This document shows, in pieces, positions 15,164-25,200 of a DNA stretch of 42,336 nt; position 1 is the first letter of the stretch, and every line of letters starts with the position of its first letter. A model generated the notes under the pieces. That model was not told where the DNA came from. It saw nothing but the letters and a program-made list of their open reading frames with translations, and searched no databases. This stretch comes from Magnetococcales bacterium. Its GTDB lineage: Bacteria > Pseudomonadota > Magnetococcia > Magnetococcales > UBA8363. Location: NCBI GenBank assembly GCA_015660855.1, contig JACSDG010000020.1:1-42336 (forward strand), in the 5' to 3' direction. Made by a program: the position numbers and the translations under genes.

Positions 15164-18100
15164 TCACGCTCCAACCATGGGCAACTCCAGTTGCCCGGCC
15201 AAAGCATTCAATATTTCCACGGCTTTATCAAAGTTATAATCTTCAATCTCCCCCTCCAGTTCCTTCAGGGATTTTTTGCACGGTGCCCCTGGAAGCAGAT
15301 CACGCAGCAAGACCAGACAATCCGAAACCTCAATGCTGTTGGCATCCAATAATTCTTTCATTTCGTGCAATGCCTTTACTATAGCTTCTTCGTTTTTTGC
15401 CGCAACGCAAGTCCCATCTACGGCCAGGGGCAATTCGGAATCTTCCTTATCCAATGAAAAATTTTCCAATGCTTTGAGGGCTTCCAGGACCGGTTCGAGT
15501 TCGGCAACAAATCGTTCAACCTGTTCGCTCCAATTGACGATGTTTGCATTGCCCAAATACGATTCCAACTCCTGGGCCACCTGACGCAACCCGTTGGCAC
15601 CGATATTGCCTGCCACTCCAACCGTACTATGGGCCAACCGCGCCGCTTCAAGGCGATTGCCGCTCTTGACCGTTGTTCGCATTTCCTCGGCCAAACGCAA
15701 TTGATCCTTCCTGAAGCGCAACAAAATGCGAAAATACAGTTTGGCATTGCCCCCAACCCGTTCCAGTCCTTCCTTGGTGTTGATCCCTGAAATGTCGGGC
15801 AGGTCCAGCTGGTCACGCTTGAAATTATTGGCCGACGGCAATACCTTGAGCGGACCGATGACCTTGGTGAGAACCCCATACATCCTTTCCGGGCGGATTG
15901 GTTTGGATATGTGGCCATTCATCCCGATTTCAATACATCTTTTCCGCTCACTCTCCAGGGCGTGCGCCGTCATGGCGATGATGGGCAGGTTTCTGAACCG
16001 ATCATCGTTGCGCAAAATGGTCGTGGCCTCAAAACCATCCATGTCCGGCATTTGCAGATCCATCAGCACGGCGTCGAACGCAAATCGTTCTATCTGATCC
16101 AATGCTTCACGACCGTTATTGGCAATTTCTACCATCAAACCCACCCGTTCCAAAAGTTCTCGCGCGATCTGTTGATTGATTACATTGTCATCGACCAGCA
16201 GGATGCGGGCACCACCAATAACCTCGGCAGTTTCACTATCCTGCGCCAAAACTTTAGTGATTCTACGTTCGTTGGGTGGCCTTTCCTTGCCAAAAGCAAT
16301 CGATATCGCATGGATGAGTCGATTGTTGGTGATGGGCTTGTCCAGGAAAACATCGATACCCGCTTCCTGACTCGTTTGTTTAAACTGCTCCTCGCCAAAA
16401 GAGGTAAGCAGGATTATTTTGGGAATTTTCGCCGGCGGTGTCGTTTCTCTGAGCTTTTTGATGATCCCGGAAGCCAGGACTGTACCATTCTGACCATCCA
16501 GATTCCAGTCGATCAACAACAACTCGATGGGATCCTTGCCGAAATTATATTTCAACAACTGCTTCACTGCCTCTTCCGGAGTGCGAACCGCCTGAGGTTT
16601 CAAGGCCAGACGCTCCAACATGGTGGGCAGTATTTCCAGAATCATGTTGTTGTCATCCAAAACCAACACCTTTTTGCCAAACAAATCCCCGGAGACCACC
16701 ATTTTTTTTCGCCGGTTTTTTGCTGCGTGCGTCGTCATCACCATGAAGGAAAATACACTTCCCTGACCCGGTGTGCTGGTGACCCAAATCCGCCCGTCCA
16801 TCCGTTCCACCAGGCGTTTGCATATGGTCAAGCCCAATCCGGTCCCCCCATACTTGCGCGTTGTGGAACCGTCGGCCTGGACGAATGGATTGAACAGTTT
16901 GGTCAGACGTTCCGGATCAATGCCTATCCCGGTGTCACGAACCATGAAATTCAATTGCACCTTTTTATCGTCCTGTTCTTCGACGACCGCCTGGACGACA
17001 ATGGTTCCTTCATGGGTGAATTTGATGGCGTTGCGAATGAGGTTGATCAACACCTGTTCGATTCGGCCGACATCTCCAAACAATACCGAATCATATTCCA
17101 CCGGGGGCAGCAGGATCAGTTCCAATCCCCGGTCGGCAATCTGTTTGCTGAATAAATCCGCCAGACGGTCGAACAGGTCGGAAACGTCGAACCGGACCGG
17201 ATCCAGGTCCATTTGTCCCGCCTCGATCTTCGAGAAATCGAGGATGTCGTTGATGATCCCCATCAAGGAATGCGAGGCCCCCTCAACCTTCTCCAGATAA
17301 TCTCGAATCTTGGGGCTGAGTTCGTTTTTCAGGGCCAGATCGGTAAACCCCATGACGGCGTTCATGGGGGTGCGGATTTCGTGGCTCATGTTGGCGATAA
17401 ATTCGCTCTTCGCCTTGTTGGCTGATTCGGCGGCGCGCAAGGTTTCTTCCAACGACCGCAACAATTGTTTGCGGTCGGTGATGTCCTGTAAAAATGCGGT
17501 AAACGATAGTTCATCCTTCTGGTGTACCGAGGTCAACGCCACCTGTAGATCAACCACCTCTCCATTGTTCCGCTTCCCGGGTATCTCGAAACGTTTGCGC
17601 AAAACGGTACTGTTGCCGTTGACAATGCCCTTTACATAATCGGCCATTCCCTGAACATGTTGGTCCCGAAGGTTGGTCGGGACGATAAAATCAGTCAATT
17701 GGCCGCCAAGAACTTCCTTTTTTGAGTAGCCAAACAATTTTTCTGCCGCAGGATTGAAATCAAGTACATTTCCATCGGCATTGGTGGTAATGATGGCATC
17801 CAGGGCATTTTCCAATACCGATTGGTGCCTCTTGACCATCTTTTCCAACTCATGATGCCGTTCAATGATTTCAATATTTTGCGTGACTCTGCATAGAAGT
17901 TCCTCTTTCTCGAATGGTTTTACCAAAAAATCATTGGCTCCTGCCTTGATGAACTGGACCGACAGGTCTCCATCCGAAACCGAGGAGACGCCGATGACTG
18001 CCAGTTCATCCCGGCTGTGAAAGGCACGCACTTTTTTCAACAGTTGGATACCATCCATTTGCGGCATCTGGTAGTCGGTGATCACCAGATGAACCTGCTC

Positions 18101-18634
18101 TTTTTCCAAAATTTCCAATGCTTTATGACCATCTTCCGCCTGTAGTACTTCAAATCCATACCGCTTGAGAAAATTGGCCAGCATGGAGCGAACGCTGCGC
18201 GAATCGTCCACCGCCAGTACTCGAATCCGTTTATTCTTGTGGAATCGGCGGATAAAATGGATGACCGAATCGATGACCCCTATGTTATCTTTGACAAAAT
18301 AATCAAGGATTCCCTTGGCCAGAATTTTATCCTGAAGTTCTTTTTTGTACATGCCGGTCAAGACGATGGCCGGAATGCCTTTTTTCAAGACGAAGTCAAC
18401 GATTTCGCCGTTGGGGGCACCGGGGATATAGAGATCAAGAATGGCGAGCATGAAGGGGGTTTTTGCCGAATGGATGGCATGAACCGCTTCGTCATAACTT
18501 TTGGCCAGGGTAACCGGATGCTCCATTTGTTGCTTGATGCTTCCCAGCAGCAATGACGCAAAGCTTCTGGAGTCCTCCACGACCAGCAGTGGCTCCATGA
18601 ATTCTTGGTTTGAATGGGTCATTGCGGGGTCCAT
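15164..18634 (-). CDS. hybrid sensor histidine kinase (REC-REC-PAS-HisKA-HATPase-REC-REC-HPt)
   Basis: A 1156-residue phosphorelay protein without a clear membrane segment. Domains in order: REC about 14-130 (LAILDLYIPGA), REC about 138-255 (VITDYQMPQMDG), PAS about 275-395 (LENALDAIITTNADGNVLDF), HisKA (ANMSHEIRTPMNAVMGF, intact His), HATPase (NAIKFTHEG, VRDTGIGIDP, GGTGLGLTICKRL), REC about 655-780 (LLLIDWNLDGQNG), REC about 815-930 (AVLMDLQMPDMDGFEA), and HPt about 985-1080 (LEAARLAHSTVGVAGNIGA, acceptor His). The stop codon overlaps the next kinase gene, so the two are co-expressed. ATG 18634 or 18622 (MTHSNQEF) may be the start; neither has a strong ribosome site. The input signal is unknown; two N-terminal receivers suggest it integrates other kinases. 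Confidence 0.9.
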   Translation of the reverse strand: MDPAMTHSNQEFMEPLLVVEDSRSFASLLLGSIKQQMEHPVTLAKSYDEAVHAIHSAKTPFMLAILDLYIPGAPNGEIVDFVLKKGIPAIVLTGMYKKELQDKILAKGILDYFVKDNIGVIDSVIHFIRRFHKNKRIRVLAVDDSRSVRSMLANFLKRYGFEVLQAEDGHKALEILEKEQVHLVITDYQMPQMDGIQLLKKVRAFHSRDELAVIGVSSVSDGDLSVQFIKAGANDFLVKPFEKEELLCRVTQNIEIIERHHELEKMVKRHQSVLENALDAIITTNADGNVLDFNPAAEKLFGYSKKEVLGGQLTDFIVPTNLRDQHVQGMADYVKGIVNGNSTVLRKRFEIPGKRNNGEVVDLQVALTSVHQKDELSFTAFLQDITDRKQLLRSLEETLRAAESANKAKSEFIANMSHEIRTPMNAVMGFTDLALKNELSPKIRDYLEKVEGASHSLMGIINDILDFSKIEAGQMDLDPVRFDVSDLFDRLADLFSKQIADRGLELILLPPVEYDSVLFGDVGRIEQVLINLIRNAIKFTHEGTIVVQAVVEEQDDKKVQLNFMVRDTGIGIDPERLTKLFNPFVQADGSTTRKYGGTGLGLTICKRLVERMDGRIWVTSTPGQGSVFSFMVMTTHAAKNRRKKMVVSGDLFGKKVLVLDDNNMILEILPTMLERLALKPQAVRTPEEAVKQLLKYNFGKDPIELLLIDWNLDGQNGTVLASGIIKKLRETTPPAKIPKIILLTSFGEEQFKQTSQEAGIDVFLDKPITNNRLIHAISIAFGKERPPNERRITKVLAQDSETAEVIGGARILLVDDNVINQQIARELLERVGLMVEIANNGREALDQIERFAFDAVLMDLQMPDMDGFEATTILRNDDRFRNLPIIAMTAHALESERKRCIEIGMNGHISKPIRPERMYGVLTKVIGPLKVLPSANNFKRDQLDLPDISGINTKEGLERVGGNAKLYFRILLRFRKDQLRLAEEMRTTVKSGNRLEAARLAHSTVGVAGNIGANGLRQVAQELESYLGNANIVNWSEQVERFVAELEPVLEALKALENFSLDKEDSELPLAVDGTCVAAKNEEAIVKALHEMKELLDANSIEVSDCLVLLRDLLPGAPCKKSLKELEGEIEDYNFDKAVEILNALAGQLELPMVGA

Positions 18635-18774
18635 CCTGCCATTGAAAACGGTCCGACGATTATTTTGTCACGGTCAACTTCCACCGATTAAAAATACCCT
18701 TTTTTCCATCCGTACACACGATAAATATAGGTATTGGAAAAACAAAGTATCACGTCCCGGGGACCGAAATGGAA

Positions 18775-19974
18775 TCAGCGTCCCTGGTCCAAGGTGCCGA
18801 TCTTGATGGATTCGGGCCAGAGGGCGGGGTTGGTGCCAAACTGGGCGAGGAAGGCAAAGGCTAGGCGTTCCAGACCGACACCGATGCAACCCGAATGGGC
18901 TGGGGAGCCATCGGGCAGAGTAATTTGGCAGCTGCGCCCGAAGAAGTCCATGTGATAATTGCGGGATCCTATGCTCAAGGTGCCATTTTTAAAGGGTAAC
19001 AGGGCGCGATATTCATATTTCAGGTCATAGATTTGTTGAAAGCCCGCCTGGGTACCAAACTCGCGGATGAAAAAGGGATCGTTGGCGTTTTCCAGGCGAT
19101 AGGCCATACCCAAACCTTGCAGCCAGCGACTGGTCTTCTGTCCCGCCTGGATCAGGCAATCTTTTACCTGTTGGCTGGAGCCGACGAAAATTACCTCCCA
19201 CATGGTAAAGTTCCACAGGCGTTCCAGGGAGTGCATATTGATGGATTCATAGCGAAAACAATGGCCCTGGGCCGTGGCGATCATGGGGGATCGGGTCATG
19301 ACCTTGTTGGCCAGCATGAGATAGAAGTTATGGCAGACGGTGGGAGAAAGCAAATTTTGGATTTTGGCGAAGGATCCTTCGGGGATGGTCAATGTGCCCT
19401 GGTTGCAGACGGTTTCTTTGGCAAACCGCTCGATGATTTCCATGTCTTCTTGCAGGTGGGCAACAAAGCTCAAGGAATGGGGAAAATTTTTAAAATATTG
19501 AATTTTTTCCAGGAACCCTGATGGAATCATGGCGGGGAAACGGTAAAGGTGTCCCCCTTGGGCGAACCCCAGGCGGAACAATTGCCCTTCAAAGTAGCGG
19601 CACAGGGAGGCCACCAGGGGGCCAAGGGAAAACAATCCGTCTCCGGTCTGAGTGACATGACCTTCTCTGAGGAGTGCTTCGGTGGGATCCTCGTTGGAGA
19701 AAACGGGCTGATCCATCCAGTCTTCGAGTATTTTTACCGGGGGTTCCCGGGTGGTGGCCACCAACAGGGCCATGGCGCGTTGCACCTTGGCGTGGAGGGA
19801 CTGCCATTCTTCGGTGCTCAGGGTCCGTCGCAAGTGCAGATGGTAATCTCCTGTTTCATCCCTGGTCACCTGTTGGATCAAGGGATCCACATAGGCCAGT
19901 TTGGCGACCATTTCCTGGGCAAGAAAGGCGGGGATGGTGATTGCGGGATGAACGACGCCTGTCGAGTTGGACAT
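18775..19974 (-). CDS. amino acid--[acyl-carrier-protein] ligase-like atypical SerRS homologue
   Basis: A 399-residue class II aminoacyl-tRNA synthetase-like protein. Motif 2 appears as GHCFRYES with a Cys that fits the zinc site of this family, and motif 3 as GCIGVGLERLAFAFL. It lacks a tRNA-binding coiled arm. The family (type protein Bradyrhizobium Bll0957) activates glycine or alanine and loads it onto a carrier protein, not tRNA. About 100 N-terminal residues precede the catalytic core. The ATG at 19974 (MSNSTGVVHP) is chosen, with AAGGAG eight bases upstream. The usual partner genes for a small carrier protein and an acyltransferase are absent from its neighbourhood here. Confidence is good for the fold and moderate for the substrate. 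Confidence 0.72.
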   Translation of the reverse strand: MSNSTGVVHPAITIPAFLAQEMVAKLAYVDPLIQQVTRDETGDYHLHLRRTLSTEEWQSLHAKVQRAMALLVATTREPPVKILEDWMDQPVFSNEDPTEALLREGHVTQTGDGLFSLGPLVASLCRYFEGQLFRLGFAQGGHLYRFPAMIPSGFLEKIQYFKNFPHSLSFVAHLQEDMEIIERFAKETVCNQGTLTIPEGSFAKIQNLLSPTVCHNFYLMLANKVMTRSPMIATAQGHCFRYESINMHSLERLWNFTMWEVIFVGSSQQVKDCLIQAGQKTSRWLQGLGMAYRLENANDPFFIREFGTQAGFQQIYDLKYEYRALLPFKNGTLSIGSRNYHMDFFGRSCQITLPDGSPAHSGCIGVGLERLAFAFLAQFGTNPALWPESIKIGTLDQGR

Positions 19975-20240
19975 GGTGGCTGCTCCTTGGGGATGGGATG
20001 GTGTCATGCTTTGGTTTTAAGCCTTTTCCGGGTAAATTTCCACAGCAAAATCGGCTCCTGATGCTTCCAGACCTTTGCCGGGGGGGTGCCCTCCTCCGGA
20101 CCACCGCCTTAAAGAAGGGGGACTGAATGGTTCACGTCCGTGGGCGAGTCCTTCGTCTTACACCGGAAAAATATCCTTTGCGATTGTTTTAATCCAGGGT
20201 ATCTTAAATACGTTAATCATCATAATTTTTGGTTTGCGCC

Positions 20241-21677
20241 ATGGATTACAGCACACTCGATACCATGCGACGTTCCCATCCTGCATGGCGTATGCTTGCG
20301 GCCGATCATGGTCCTTTGGTGGCCAGTTTTTTATTTCAAACTTTTATCCGCTACAACAACAGGACGTTGTCACAGTCGGAACTTGTCTTAAAACTCGATG
20401 ATTTGCTGCATAATGCGGGCAGGAATCAGTTTCCCAAAGCGGCTGTGGCCTATCTTGACGATTGGGCCTCGGACGAGCGTGGGTGGCTAAGAAAATATTA
20501 TCCTGCACAGAGTGACCAACCCCACTACGATTTGACTCCGGCGACCGAGAAGGCCCTGGACTGGTTGTCGAGCTTGCAGAAAAGATCATTTATTGGCACA
20601 GAATCCCGACTTGTGACGGTGATTGAACTGTTGCGTCAAATGGTGCAAGGGACCGATACCGACCCGGGCAACCGTATTGCCGATCTGGAAAAAAGGAAGG
20701 CCCTGATTGAAGCTGAAATTCAACGGGTTCGGGCTGGCCATATCGACGTGATGGATGTCGTCCGTGTCAAGGATCGTTTTCAGCAAATGGCGACAACCGC
20801 ACGCGGGTTGTTGTCCGATTTCCGCGAGGTTGAACAAAATTTTCGCGATCTTGACCGCTCTGTACGGGAGCGTATCGCCACTTGGGACGGTGCAAAAGGG
20901 GTCCTGCTGGATGATGTGGTTGGTCGCCGGGATGCCATCGCCGATTCGGATCAAGGAAAGAGTTTTCGCGCCTTCTGGGATTTTTTAATGGATCCTGACC
21001 GGCAGGATGAACTGGATCAACTGCTGAAAACGGTGTTGCAGTTGGCGGGGGTCAAGGAATTGGAGCCTGATTTGCGTCTGGGTCGCATTCATTATGACTG
21101 GTTGGAGGCTGGCGAGGTGGCCCAGGTTACGGTGCGTCGTTTGTCCGAACAACTGCGCCGCTATCTCGATGATCGGGCCTGGCTGGAAAATCGACGCATT
21201 ACCCATTTGATTCGAGAAATCCGCCAGGGGGCCTTGGCGGTTCGCAAATCGCCGCCTGACGACCCGTTCATCGAACTGGATCGGCCTGCTCCAGAGATCA
21301 GGCTGGTCATGGAGCGGCCACTCTTTTCCCCGCCGTTGCGCCCGAAAATTTTGGTTGGTGATCTGGAGCAGGCGGATGAGGAGGTTGTGACGGATGCCTT
21401 GTTTGATCAGGTCGTCGTTGACAAGGGACGACTTGCGTTGGTGATTCGCAGGGCCTTGCAGACACGGCACCAGATTTCGTTGGGTGATTTGTTGACGGTA
21501 CAACCTTTGGAGCAGGGGTTGGCCGAACTGGTGGCCTATTTGGGCCTTGCCGCCGAAGATGGAAACGCCATCATCGACGACCAGATGAATGAATCGGTGT
21601 TGTGGCAAGATGGTAGTGGACGCACCCGCCGGGCCACCATGCCGAGGGTGATTTTTTGTCGTGAGCCTGCGCCATGA
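20241..21677 (+). CDS. jetA: Wadjet subunit JetA (DUF3375)
   Basis: A 478-residue DUF3375 protein, the MukF-like kleisin of type I Wadjet anti-plasmid systems. The N-terminal winged-helix part carries SHPAWRMLAADHGPLVASFL and FIRYNNRTLSQSELVLKLDDLL. The middle is a long helical region (about 150-240), followed by FWDFLMDPDRQDELDQLLKT and a C-terminal domain ending near TRRATMPRVIF. The ATG at 20241 (MDYSTLDTM) is chosen; a TTG four codons earlier is possible, and the ribosome site is weak either way. Its stop overlaps the jetB start (ATGA). JetABC form an SMC-like loop-extruding complex that recognises small circular DNA for cleavage by JetD. The 266-base gap upstream shows no strong promoter. 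Confidence 0.92.
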   Translation: MDYSTLDTMRRSHPAWRMLAADHGPLVASFLFQTFIRYNNRTLSQSELVLKLDDLLHNAGRNQFPKAAVAYLDDWASDERGWLRKYYPAQSDQPHYDLTPATEKALDWLSSLQKRSFIGTESRLVTVIELLRQMVQGTDTDPGNRIADLEKRKALIEAEIQRVRAGHIDVMDVVRVKDRFQQMATTARGLLSDFREVEQNFRDLDRSVRERIATWDGAKGVLLDDVVGRRDAIADSDQGKSFRAFWDFLMDPDRQDELDQLLKTVLQLAGVKELEPDLRLGRIHYDWLEAGEVAQVTVRRLSEQLRRYLDDRAWLENRRITHLIREIRQGALAVRKSPPDDPFIELDRPAPEIRLVMERPLFSPPLRPKILVGDLEQADEEVVTDALFDQVVVDKGRLALVIRRALQTRHQISLGDLLTVQPLEQGLAELVAYLGLAAEDGNAIIDDQMNESVLWQDGSGRTRRATMPRVIFCREPAP

Positions 21678-22282
21678 CCGAGGCAACACCCTATTTGTCG
21701 CGGATTCTCGTCGGCCTGATGAAGGGGGTGCTTTACAGAGAAAAGGATCCAAAGCTTTGGCAGTCCCTGCGTGAGCTTCAGGGGCGGGCCAGTGACCATG
21801 TTGGGGTTCTCGGTCTTGACTTGGTTGTGGATGAAGCGGAAGGGTATGCCTTTCTCAAGCAGAGGGTCGCCAATGCCGACGACGAAGCAGCAGATCTTCC
21901 CCGTTTGGTTACTCGGCGTCCGATGGGGTTTTCTGTCAGTCTTCTACTGGTGTTGCTGCGCGAAAAACTTTTGGAAGCCGATGCCAAGGGCGAAGATTTT
22001 CGTTTGATTCTGGGCCGTGACCAGATTATGGATGCCATCCAGCTTTTCCTCCCGGACAGCACCAACCAGGCCAAATTGATGGACAGGTTGGACGCCGATA
22101 TGGGCAAAATTGTGGATATGGGTTTTTTGCGACCATTGCCGGGGCAGGAAGGTCAGTTTGAGGTCCGGCGCATCCTGAAAGCCTTTGTTGATGCCCAATG
22201 GTTGGGTGATTTCAACCAGCGGCTGTCCCAGTATCGAACTTATTTGGCAGAAATGGTTGCGTCAGGCAAGGAGGGGGCATGA
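21674..22282 (+). CDS. jetB: Wadjet subunit JetB (DUF4194)
   Basis: A 202-residue DUF4194 protein, the MukE-like partner of the Wadjet complex. The core has YLSRILVGLMKGVLYREKD, SLRELQGRASDHVGVLGLDL and EAEGYAFLKQR, then TRRPMGFSVSLLLVLLREKL and a winged-helix-like LDADMGKIVDMGFLR segment. Length is typical for JetB. The start at 21674 overlaps the jetA stop and the stop at 22280-22282 overlaps the jetC start, both as ATGA, so the three genes are translationally coupled. JetB bridges the JetA kleisin and the JetC ATPase heads. Confidence 0.92.
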   Translation: MTEATPYLSRILVGLMKGVLYREKDPKLWQSLRELQGRASDHVGVLGLDLVVDEAEGYAFLKQRVANADDEAADLPRLVTRRPMGFSVSLLLVLLREKLLEADAKGEDFRLILGRDQIMDAIQLFLPDSTNQAKLMDRLDADMGKIVDMGFLRPLPGQEGQFEVRRILKAFVDAQWLGDFNQRLSQYRTYLAEMVASGKEGA

Positions 22283-25200
22283 ACGGGTTGGCGACGACGC
22301 TCACACTGGACCTGCCCGAACATGATGGACCGCCTTTGCGTAGCGGGTTTCGCCTGATGCGGCTGGAGGTGTTTAACTGGGGTACCTTCGACACCAAGGT
22401 GTGGGGATTGAATGTGGGAGGGGAAAACGCGTTGCTGACTGGCGACATCGGCTCGGGTAAATCGACCCTGGTGGATGCCGTGACCACCCTTCTGGTACCG
22501 CACCACCGCATCAACTACAACAAGGCGGCCGGTGCCGAGATCAGAGAACGCAATCTTAGGTCCTATGTGCTTGGCTATTATAAATCGGAAAAGGGTGATA
22601 CCGGAGCCTCCGCCAAGCCGGTAGCCTTGCGTAACTTCAACAACTACTCTGTCATTCTGGGCGTATTTCGCAATGAGGGCTTTGACAGCGAAGTCACGTT
22701 GGCGCAGGTTTTTTGGATTGTGGACACCATGGGGCAGCCGAACCGGTTTTTTGTGGTTTGCGATGGTCCGTTGTCCATTGCGACCGATTTTGGCAATTTC
22801 GGCACTGAGATTGCTGCCCTGAAAAAACGCTTGAAGGCTTGTTCGGGAATTGAAATTTACGAATCCTTTTCGCCTTACGGGGCGGCGTTTCGTCGTCGTT
22901 TCGGCCTTGAGAACGAACAGGCCCTCGATTTGTTCCATCAGACGGTTTCGATGAAATCGGTGGGAAATTTAACCGATTTTGTCCGCAACCATATGTTGGA
23001 ACCGTTCGATGTGGACCCTCGGATTCGGGCGTTGGTGGCCCATTATGATGATCTTACCCGCGCCCATGAAGCGGTGCTTAAGGCCAAAAAGCAGATTGCA
23101 CGGTTGACCCCTCTGGTGGCGGACTGCGACAGCCATGCCAGACAACTGGGTGAGGTGACCGTTTTGCGCGAATGCCGGGAGATGCTGCATCCGTGGTTTG
23201 CCGGTTACAAGGCCGGGTTGCTGGCGACCCGGTTGGAACACCTGGCCGACGAGATCCGAACATCTGAAGCGCGGGCGAGTGCCATTGCCGAGGAGCAGCG
23301 TGGCTACCACCAGCAACAGCGTGATATTGAACGGGCCATCGCTGCCAATGGTGGGGACCGCCTCAAGGATTTGCGCCAGGCGATCATCAAGGCGGAGCAG
23401 GAGCGGGATGACCGCAAGCGGCGCGCTTTTGATCATGATGCGGTGGTTGCTGAACTCGGGTTTTCGGCGGTGCGGGAGGCGGACGCCTTTCTTGCCAATC
23501 GCAAACGTTTGGTGGCGGAACGCGATGGGGTGGAGGCCAGGCGTGATGCGGAAGAGAATAAACGGGTGGAGGCCAGCGTCCGGCTTCAATCCCTGAGAGG
23601 TGAACATAAGACTCTGACGGAAGAAATTGAGTCGCTTCGGAGTCGGCCATCCAATATCCCCAAACGAATGCTTGATTTGCGTGAGTCGTTGTGCCACGCC
23701 ATGGGCATTGCCGGAGGGCATCTCCCTTTTGCTGGCGAACTGATTCGGGTCAGGCCGCAAGAGGGGGTGTGGGAAGGTGCCATTGAGCGTCTGTTGCATG
23801 TCTTTGCCCTTTCCATGCTGGTACCGGATGCCCATTATGCACGGGTTGCCGATTGGGTTGACAGCCACCATCTGAGCGGTCGGCTGGTCTATTACCGGGT
23901 TCGCAAACAGGGGTATTCGCTGACATCGACCCTTGAAGCGACCTCCTTGGTGCGCAAGCTGGAGATCAAGACCGACTCTGAATTTTATCCCTGGCTGGAG
24001 AACGAGGTCGATAAACGTTTCGACTATGTTTGTTGCGATTCGATGGAACAGTTTCGCCGTGAATCCAGCAAGGCCATTACCCGGTCCGGCCAGATCAAGG
24101 GGGGCAACGAGCGTCACGAAAAGGATGACCGTCGGCGCATCGATGATCGCACGCATTATGTCCTGGGGTGGTCGAACATGGCCAAGCTTTCTGTTTTGGA
24201 GAGCCAGGCTGAAGATTTGGCCAGGCGGATACAGGTGGAGGGTGATCTCATTGGCAAGGCTCAGGTTGCGGCGAAGGGTTTTGGCGAACGGCTCCAGCGT
24301 CTCAGCAAGTTGGAGACCTGGACCGATTTTCGCGACATCGATTGGCGAGCATCTGCGGTGGAAATTGAGGGGTTGGAGCGGGAAAAAAAGGAAATCGAGA
24401 CAACCTCGGACATTTTGCAAACTCTGAATGTGCAACTCACGGGTGTGATGCAGGAGCTGGATCGCCTGGCCAAGGAATTCACGTTGGTCAGCAATAAGGG
24501 GGCTGTTGCGGCGGACAAGCATAAAAAATTCTCGGAGGATCACAGGCTTGCTTGTGTGCAGCGTGATGCGGGGAGTGCATCCCTGCGTGATCAATGCTTT
24601 CCGCTCCTGGATCAGATGCGCCCGGAAGTGCTGGGGGAGAGAAAACTCACCGTGGAATCCTGTACCCAGGCCGAGCACGAGATGGGGGAGTGGCTGCTGA
24701 AAAAGATCGACAATCTGGATCGTCTCATTATGGTTCTACGGGACAGGATCATCAAGGCCATGGCCGACCATATGGCGGCCTATCCTCTGGAGACCCGCGA
24801 AGTCGATGCGACCCTGGCGTCGTGCTCGGAATATCGCCGTATGCTGACGGCGTTGGAAACCGACGGATTGCCGCGTTTTGAGGCCGATTTTAAAAAACAA
24901 CTCAATGAAAATGCCATTCGCGAGATTGCCAATTTTCAATCCCAGCTTAAAAAGGAGAGAAGTAATATTGAAGGGCGGGTTGAACGGATCAATCTGTCTC
25001 TCGCCAGTATTGACTACAATCCAGGCCGTTTTATACGGTTGGAGGCGGAGCCGAGCCAGGATGTGGATATTCGAGGTTTTCAACTGGATCTGCGGGCTTG
25101 TACCGAGGGTGCCTTGACCGGGTCGGAGGATGAAGGTTATTCCGAAGCCAAGTTTTTGCAGGTCAAACAGATTGTCGAACGGTTTCGTGGTCGTGAGGGA

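Noticed and set aside
20160-20240. A jetA promoter from TTGTTT and TAAATA
   Set aside because: The spacing is only 15 bases and the boxes are weak, so it was not listed.
22969-24678. A 569-codon minus-strand open frame inside jetC
   Set aside because: It lies antisense to the coiled-coil region of an intact SMC-like ATPase and shows no family resemblance.
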